64,000 nt of DNA from Populus alba (lineage: Eukaryota; Streptophyta; Magnoliopsida; Malpighiales; Salicaceae), in assembly GCF_005239225.2 (NCBI RefSeq), contig NC_133289.1, positions 14,740,889 to 14,804,888 on the forward strand, read 5' to 3'. The notes under the pieces were generated by a model. That model worked only from the letters and a program-made list of their open reading frames with translations. It searched no databases and was not told the DNA's origin. Of this stretch, positions 58,048-64,000 are shown one piece after another (within the stretch, counting starts at the first letter, position 1; each line of letters begins with the position of its first letter). The position numbers were made by a program, and so were the translations under genes.

Positions 58048-59480
58048 AGAAGTGTTTCTAAATGTTCCTGGTTAATGTTCTATTAAGATTAAATATTAAT
58101 TAAAGTTGTTGAGACTAATACTTATTATGAAAGAAGGTGATTGTTCTCATAAACTGAGGTATGATTGATATCCATAACAAATATGCAGATGTTTATTAAA
58201 TGACATGTGCATTGAACTAATCCACATGAGAATTTCATATAAAGAGATCACTTGTATATATGGAAAAGCTTACGTAACAGTTGTGTAAGTGATCTTTAGA
58301 CTTGAAATCATTACGTTATTTTATATATGGAGTGTTATATTTTGATCTTGCTACACATTGTCCTAATCAAGGGTAACAAATTGGTATATATTTAGTATAA
58401 CATGAATTATATGAAGCTATTTAAGTAATCAAGAGAGGATTCACCACCCATGTTGAGTTAGGAAAAATTTCTCATCATATTCTCAAATAATATTGATTGT
58501 AAATCTTTGTGTAAGGTGGAATGAGATTTGAAAAGAGTTTCAAATCTTATTAAAAAAATCAATGACTATGGTGTTGAAAAAAACATGATTTAACAAAGTA
58601 AAAACACTTTATGCTATAATATCTAAATCAGAATATTATTGATGAAGGATAACAATTACACTAAGAAACTGGTCACTAAAATATTAAGTCAAATCTCTTA
58701 TGACTTTCTTAATATTTGGAGAATTATGATATGTTGCTAGATTTTATACTTGGTCTTTAAATATAAATCAATAAATTGTTAACTTGATAATAAATTAATT
58801 TGTCTAATTTATTTAATCATATTATATTTAAGATTGTGATTTTATATTTGAGATAATTTATTAGAGAACTTAATGGGTCACATACATAAAAACCATTGGT
58901 CAGAAAATAAAATAAAATAATTAACTAAATATGACTTGATTTTAAATAAATTTTAGAAATTGAGAACTAGAATGTAATTAATATATGAGATTACAATTCT
59001 AGATCTAAAAACAATCAAGGACTTAATTAAATAAATTTCTAAAATTAGCTTAAAATAATATATATGATATTATTTAAGGAGTGAATTGATATTTTTTAAT
59101 TATTTATAGAGTTTTTAGATTTCTCTATATATAGAATGTTATGTCTTTTATTTCCTATGTGTTATGATGTAAATTGTGAGTAAAATACACTACGTAAACA
59201 CCTAAAATATAAAAGAAAAGAGCTAGCACTATAAAATATAGCAATCCCTTTCTTCTAAAATGATTTGGGAGATTTCTCACTGGTGATTCGTATGGATCAT
59301 TATTAGAGGGCGATCATTTAAATGATTTGTAGTTTACGACAACTTAGCTTTAAAATATTTATTCAAAACTGAAAAGAATATTTGATTTTCATGTAATTAT
59401 TATATAAATCATAAACAATATTAAATTTATCTAACAGGAATCTTGAGGCTACCAAAATAATTTTAAGATTATAATTTCCC
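58048..59480. repeat. Dispersed repeat families A and B in one unit
   Basis: 58048-58352 matches family A copy 1; 58960-59350 matches family B. Finding both in order suggests one larger non-coding element of at least 1.4 kb, of which the 48768-53600 region is a second, heavily interrupted copy. The stretch near 59080-59110 ('gatattttttaattatttatagag') is the unoccupied equivalent of the solo LTR's target site. Confidence 0.5.
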
Positions 59481-62400
59481 CTGTGCATATGTGATTCAGA
59501 AAATCCAACATTTCGAGCCCTAACATTCACATTATACCAATAGCTTATTTGAAAAAAACCTCAGCTACAGTGTACACACTCTTGGAGTGGAGCCTTAAAG
59601 GGAATTGATCTGCTCTCATTTTTAACTTCCAGGGTTTTTGGCTTGAAACCTTAAGTTCTTGACTACCCGACTGATGCCTCGTTATCACGGAAAATAAAGA
59701 AAGAAAGCGTCAATCCATTTTAATTGTTAATAAGAAGTTGAGGTTAAACGTAGCAATTTTTTCCTGATTGTATCATTATTAGCGACCTGATGGTTGGTGT
59801 CGTCAAAGCCTACAGCTTATATAGTCAGAATTGCTACGACAACAATCTAATGGTTAAATCGTTTTAATGATCTTTGTCATAGTTTTATTTATTTTATTTA
59901 ATCTTTTTATTATTACCGAAGCAATCTACTGGAACTTGATCGGAGAGTGTGCTAAGACTATAGAGCAGCATGTGCCATGTGGAATCCCATTAATTGATCA
60001 TCCATTCTTGCGAAGCCTTGGTGTTGCCCGTGAATCACGATACACAGCTTAGAAATATTAAATATTAAATATTAGTGATCAAATGTAAATCATAATAGCG
60101 GAATGATTGGTTGATAATGTGGAATCTTGACAATTAACTGATTGACTTCCTTTATTACGTCGGAGCAAACAGTATGTTCTACCGGGGGTTCCTTCTTTTC
60201 GGTGTCCAAGCCGAGGATTATTATAAAACACTCACATGATTGCCTTCGTGGTCTTAGAAGAATACGATTTTTCTTAATGGTTAAGAATATATTTGGAACA
60301 TTTTCAGCATTAATTGAGGTAAAATCCCACCGTCAAGAATGTATCTAGGGTGCTTTGTAAAATAAATTCGCTGGTTTTAAATTTTAAATACCAAGAAAGA
60401 ATAAACTCTTTTTTTATTTATTTGCCAAGCTAACTCCATAAAATTCTTAAAATTGGATTTGAGATATAAAATTAGGTGGGATCAGTTCATAAATTATGTA
60501 TGTATGTGTGTATTAATTAATGTTCAATCACATATTATTATAGTTGTAACTATTATTTGATTGTGAGATTAACTTAATTAATTAAAAAAGGAATACCAGC
60601 CAGTTCTCAAAGAGAAAATAGCACTTCATTTACCATATTCATTCGAAGTAGGCAGACTAAAAACCAAGATATCATTATTTGGAGATGTGGAGAACACAGG
60701 TGTGCAGACAAATGCCAAATGCTTAAGTTGTTAATTTCGAGTAAATTCTATTTATAAATTAAGGGTCAACTTTCTAATTAAAGGTGGACGTGTGAGAGAT
60801 TACCATACATTTTTATTAATAATTGCTTTATTAGAGACCTTTTCTTTTTATCCTCGTTGGAACTTTTAATCACAAACTAAAATATTTCCATTGCTTGATT
60901 TAAGGTCCCCCAATTTCCAACCACATAAAAGATTATTACTATGTTGCAGAAGAAGAAGTTAAATATTTTTATAAAATAAATATTTAGATGATGATAATAT
61001 TTTTTTTTAGTAAAAAAAAATTAAATCATATGAAAATTAACTTGATATGATCCGATTAACTTTACAAATTCAAAAATAACCTAAAATGACTTGTAAAAAT
61101 ATTATTTAATTAAAAAAAATTAGATGAAATTAGAAAACATATTTAATTAAAAAAATTTGGTGTCAACCAGGTTAACCCATAAATTGTGTTATTAGAGTTG
61201 GATAACCTAATAAAAAAAAATAAATTTAATATTAAAGTATTAAATTAAAAAAAATACTATTTCAATTAATAGTGTTTTGTAATAATATGTGCAGTAAAAA
61301 AAACCCTCATCTTTTAGAATTGTTTTATAATATATATAAGGCTTTTCTAGTATTTTATAATAATATGAATTTTCAATTGAGAAGGAGCTTGAGAAAGCCG
61401 GTGGGTAGTGAAAAGGCAAATTGCAATCCTAAAGTTAAAGTTTAGGATTTTGTTTTTGTTCTATGGAACGAATTAGAATTTCCTTATAATCTCGGGTTTA
61501 AGAGTGAGAAAGGAACAAAAATTATCAACCGCAACAAAATTCGTGAGCTAGATTTTGAGCAAGTAGGGATGCTTTATGTACAAGGATTTATGTGGGGTTT
61601 CTATACTTTTTGATTCATTTCGAGAAAAGGGATAAAAAAAAAAAGGAGAAAAATAAGTGAGAATTCAACATGGGAAATAATTTTTTTTTTTGGGTATCGC
61701 TAGATAGCCATGTTGAGTCGTTGACAACTTCATTAGTGCTAATTACACATCTGTTTTTACTCCCAAGGCACTGTGCCATGGCAACTTTAGCTGGCAATTT
61801 GATTTGCACTCACAAATGCCCATTAAACCACAAATATATTATCGTAGTAATTCCTTAAATCTAAATATTTTGGTTCCGTCTGCATCGCAAGCCTTTATAG
61901 TCAGAAACAGTGTTAATTAAGGGTATAAATGGAGACCTACCAAACAGTGACTAATGAAATCCTAACCACCGCAATGACATCAGGAGACCAATTAAAAAAT
62001 ATAAAATATCCAAACGACCCTCTTAAAATTCTGTAATACTAAACAATTCCCTTTTTATATAGTTTGTCTATCTTGATTTCAAACTGAATCCCATAAATTA
62101 CACTTATTAAAGCTTGTATGCTTGCATGGATAAAATAATTAATGAATATTGAATACAATAAAACACACAGAGACAGAGATAAATAATCTATGTAATAAGG
62201 ACACCATCACCCATACGAATATGGTTGTTCGGAGGCAATTGTCACCGGATTAAGCCCATCAAACTAATAATAGCATAACAATTGATTGATTCTTTTTAAT
62301 TTTCTTTTTGTGGGGAGAAGCATGTGTGCATCTGCAGGTTTTTCTTAAAGGCCAAATTGTCACTTCCAGCACCAATAATCCATGGCCAAATTGAAATTGA

Positions 62401-63457
62401 AAAAAGCTACAGCTTAGCTTGTAAATATTATAATTATAAGAGGTGTAATTTAATTGATTATGTTTTAGATTTGTTTTATAGAAGTTATTAGTACAAGTTT
62501 TATGAATTTTAGGGTCATTGGAGACTTACATGATTATTAACTTTAGAGCATGTGGGATTAGTTTAGATGCACGCAAACTGATTCGAACACTCATATTAAT
62601 AATAAAAAAAAAATTATACCAAAAACCCTTTCCCCCCCTGTTTCATAACAAATAAAATTCATTTTCCTTTTTCTTTTGTTTACCATCATAACACACACAT
62701 ATTGTTTATACCCTCCTCTCCATCTATCTAGCTGTTCCTACTGGCTTCTTCTCATTGGGTTCCTGGAGAAGGAAATGGCTGAGGCTGGAGATTTGCTACA
62801 GTATATAGCAAATATAACTCTCGATCTTAATTATTTACAAGTCTGAATGAAACTAACATCTCTACTACAATAGACACTGTAGGGGTAAAATGGATGTCCC
62901 AATTAATTACAGCAGTAAAAGAAACACCCTAGAATCTCAACTCATTAATTATTACTTTTTTTTTAATCTACTTTCCCATTCACTATTCATTAACAAATGT
63001 TAATTATCCCTGAGTCACCACCTTCATTAGTTTCCTTTACTAAAGGCACCAAATCAGAGAAAGAGACTCTAATACTTGTTTGGTTTAAGTGTTAACTAGC
63101 AAGAGTAACTATATAGTTTGACCACTAGCTCCGAATTTCAGGATGGAAGGGAATTTTAACCATTAATATATCAAACAATGTATGTAACGTGCAAACCGGT
63201 TTGGTAAAAAAAAAACTGTTCAAGTCCAACCCGAAATCAATAGTTATAGAATAATTCACCAGTGAATAATCTAGCAAAACAAAATTAGTTAATAATAATT
63301 AATTAGCAAAGAAACAAAGAACACAACTTGATTAGCAAGCAAAAATTAAGTATTGTGACCCTTCAAAAGAAACCAGCAAAGAAAACAATAATATACCCAG
63401 AGGAAAAATGAAAAACAAAAGGGGGGCGGGGGGGGGTAAATTTCACTAAACTAATGA
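59481..63457. other. Intergenic region left of the DREB gene
   Basis: No domain-bearing frame. Short frames at 59867-60052, 60142-60348 and 61615-61858 are not recognisable. The last few hundred bases must hold the 3' UTR of the DREB gene (transcribed leftwards); a near-continuous G run lies at 63421-63436 on the + strand. Confidence 0.5.
63421..63436 (+). repeat. G-run in the 3' flank of the DREB gene
   Basis: GGGGGGCGGGGGGGGG on the + strand (C-rich in the DREB transcript), about 25 bases after the stop codon. It could form a G-quadruplex on the template strand, or be a sequencing trouble spot. Confidence 0.6.
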
Positions 63458-64000
63458 TTAATGCTCCCACAATAAAGTCTCAAAACCACTAGTAATTACG
63501 TTATTTTCTGGAATTATTGACAAGTACTGATCGCTAAAATACCCATTACTCTTCACGCCATAATCTTCATAACACCAAGATTGATTAATGTACGGCCACG
63601 AGTCACCAAATAAAACAAACTCGGGAGATTCCTCGTAACTCGTTTCCAAACTCGGCAGCTCAACTATCTCACTCAGTTCCTCAGGAGTCGCCACGTCACT
63701 TGTCACCCTTACTGTTGAAGATGATGATGATGATGATGAGGAGGAGGACTGTGTCATTTGTGAGGACGATGACCCATTATTATTACTGGCCGTGCTGTTA
63801 TTATTACTGTTGTTTTCGTCGCTGCAGACATTGGTGGTGACTGTAGTGACAGTGTTGAAGTCCATAGAAGCGGCTTTAGCGGCGGCAGCTTGGACATCAC
63901 GTGGAGAGTTAGAAGCGGGTCGGGGGAGCGACCCGGCTAGTTCGGGGAAGTTGAGGATGGCTGAGTTGCCTTTTATGCTCAAGGCTGCAACGTCATGGGC
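63458..64000 (-). CDS. DREB-type AP2/ERF transcription factor, C-terminal part (cut by window edge)
   Basis: About 180 residues are visible. The first ones ([20 protein letters not shown]) are the end of the AP2 DNA-binding domain, followed by [20 protein letters not shown] and AAAKAAS, the conserved stretch after the AP2 domain in the DREB A-4 group (TINY and ERF034-039 relatives). AP2 proteins of this kind bind DRE/CRT elements and act in stress and growth responses. A poly-Ser run (about 12 Ser) is encoded by TCN trinucleotides. The acidic C-terminal half ([21 protein letters not shown]) ends in FETLLWEH, matching the LLW-type C-terminal motif of the group. Stop at 63458-63460. The N-terminus and most of the AP2 domain lie beyond 64000. 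No introns in the visible part, as usual. Confidence 0.9.
   Translation of the reverse strand, partial: AHDVAALSIKGNSAILNFPELAGSLPRPASNSPRDVQAAAAKAASMDFNTVTTVTTNVCSDENNSNNNSTASNNNGSSSSQMTQSSSSSSSSSSSTVRVTSDVATPEELSEIVELPSLETSYEESPEFVLFGDSWPYINQSWCYEDYGVKSNGYFSDQYLSIIPENNVITSGFETLLWEH

Noticed and set aside
59867..60348. Short + strand frames at 59867-60052 and 60142-60348
   Set aside because: No recognisable domain, splice-site context or repeat conservation; insufficient to call exons.
1..64000. tRNA, rRNA or snRNA genes
   Set aside because: I looked for tRNA B-box-like words and found only LTR and primer-site sequence; no cloverleaf could be supported.

Overview
This is a plant nuclear window, AT-rich and dominated by transposable elements. 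A woody dicot, probably poplar or a relative (Salicaceae), is my inference from the repeat types and gene style; nothing in the sequence proves the species. Only two ordinary host genes are visible: an intron-free PPR gene near the left end (2808-4229, +) and the C-terminal part of a DREB-type AP2/ERF transcription factor cut off by the right edge (63458-64000, -).

Layout. 1-2807 is AT-rich, with a ~144-bp tandem repeat at 1957-2480. 5509-10152 is a decayed Ty1/copia element (+) with short LTRs. 10368-15597 is a Ty3/gypsy chromovirus (-, Reina-like) with a chromodomain; a second partial copy (10190-10367) shares its left LTR. An Athila-like Ty3/gypsy element (-, 15598 to beyond 25076) is nested in the right LTR of that chromovirus. 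Its far end runs into a 500-N assembly gap (25077-25576). 25577-40063 is intergenic: tandem ~150-bp repeats, a MITE-like element, AT microsatellites. 40069-46472 is a young, structurally complete CRM-type chromovirus (-) with 948-bp LTRs and a perfect TATTG target duplication. 46478-63457 is a mosaic of old dispersed repeats, including a solo LTR of the Athila-like family with an ATTAT duplication (51722-53254) and a small TRIM-like element with a 36-bp minisatellite (57089-57895).

The most unusual object is the Athila-like element. It has lost reverse transcriptase, RNase H and the integrase core through two internal deletions, yet its LTRs are almost identical. Between pol and the 3' LTR, where relatives often carry an envelope-like frame, it has an unrecognised cysteine-rich ORF and an intronless LOG (cytokinin-activating phosphoribohydrolase) coding sequence interrupted by one CGA-to-TGA type stop. 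It looks like a recently mobilised non-autonomous element carrying a captured host hormone gene.

Two kinds of damage can be told apart. The Reina-like chromovirus is broken mostly by stops that fit C-to-T or G-to-A transitions, as expected of methylated DNA. The CRM element is broken mostly by single extra bases in homopolymer runs, and its two LTRs also differ only in homopolymers, which suggests sequencing or polishing error rather than decay.
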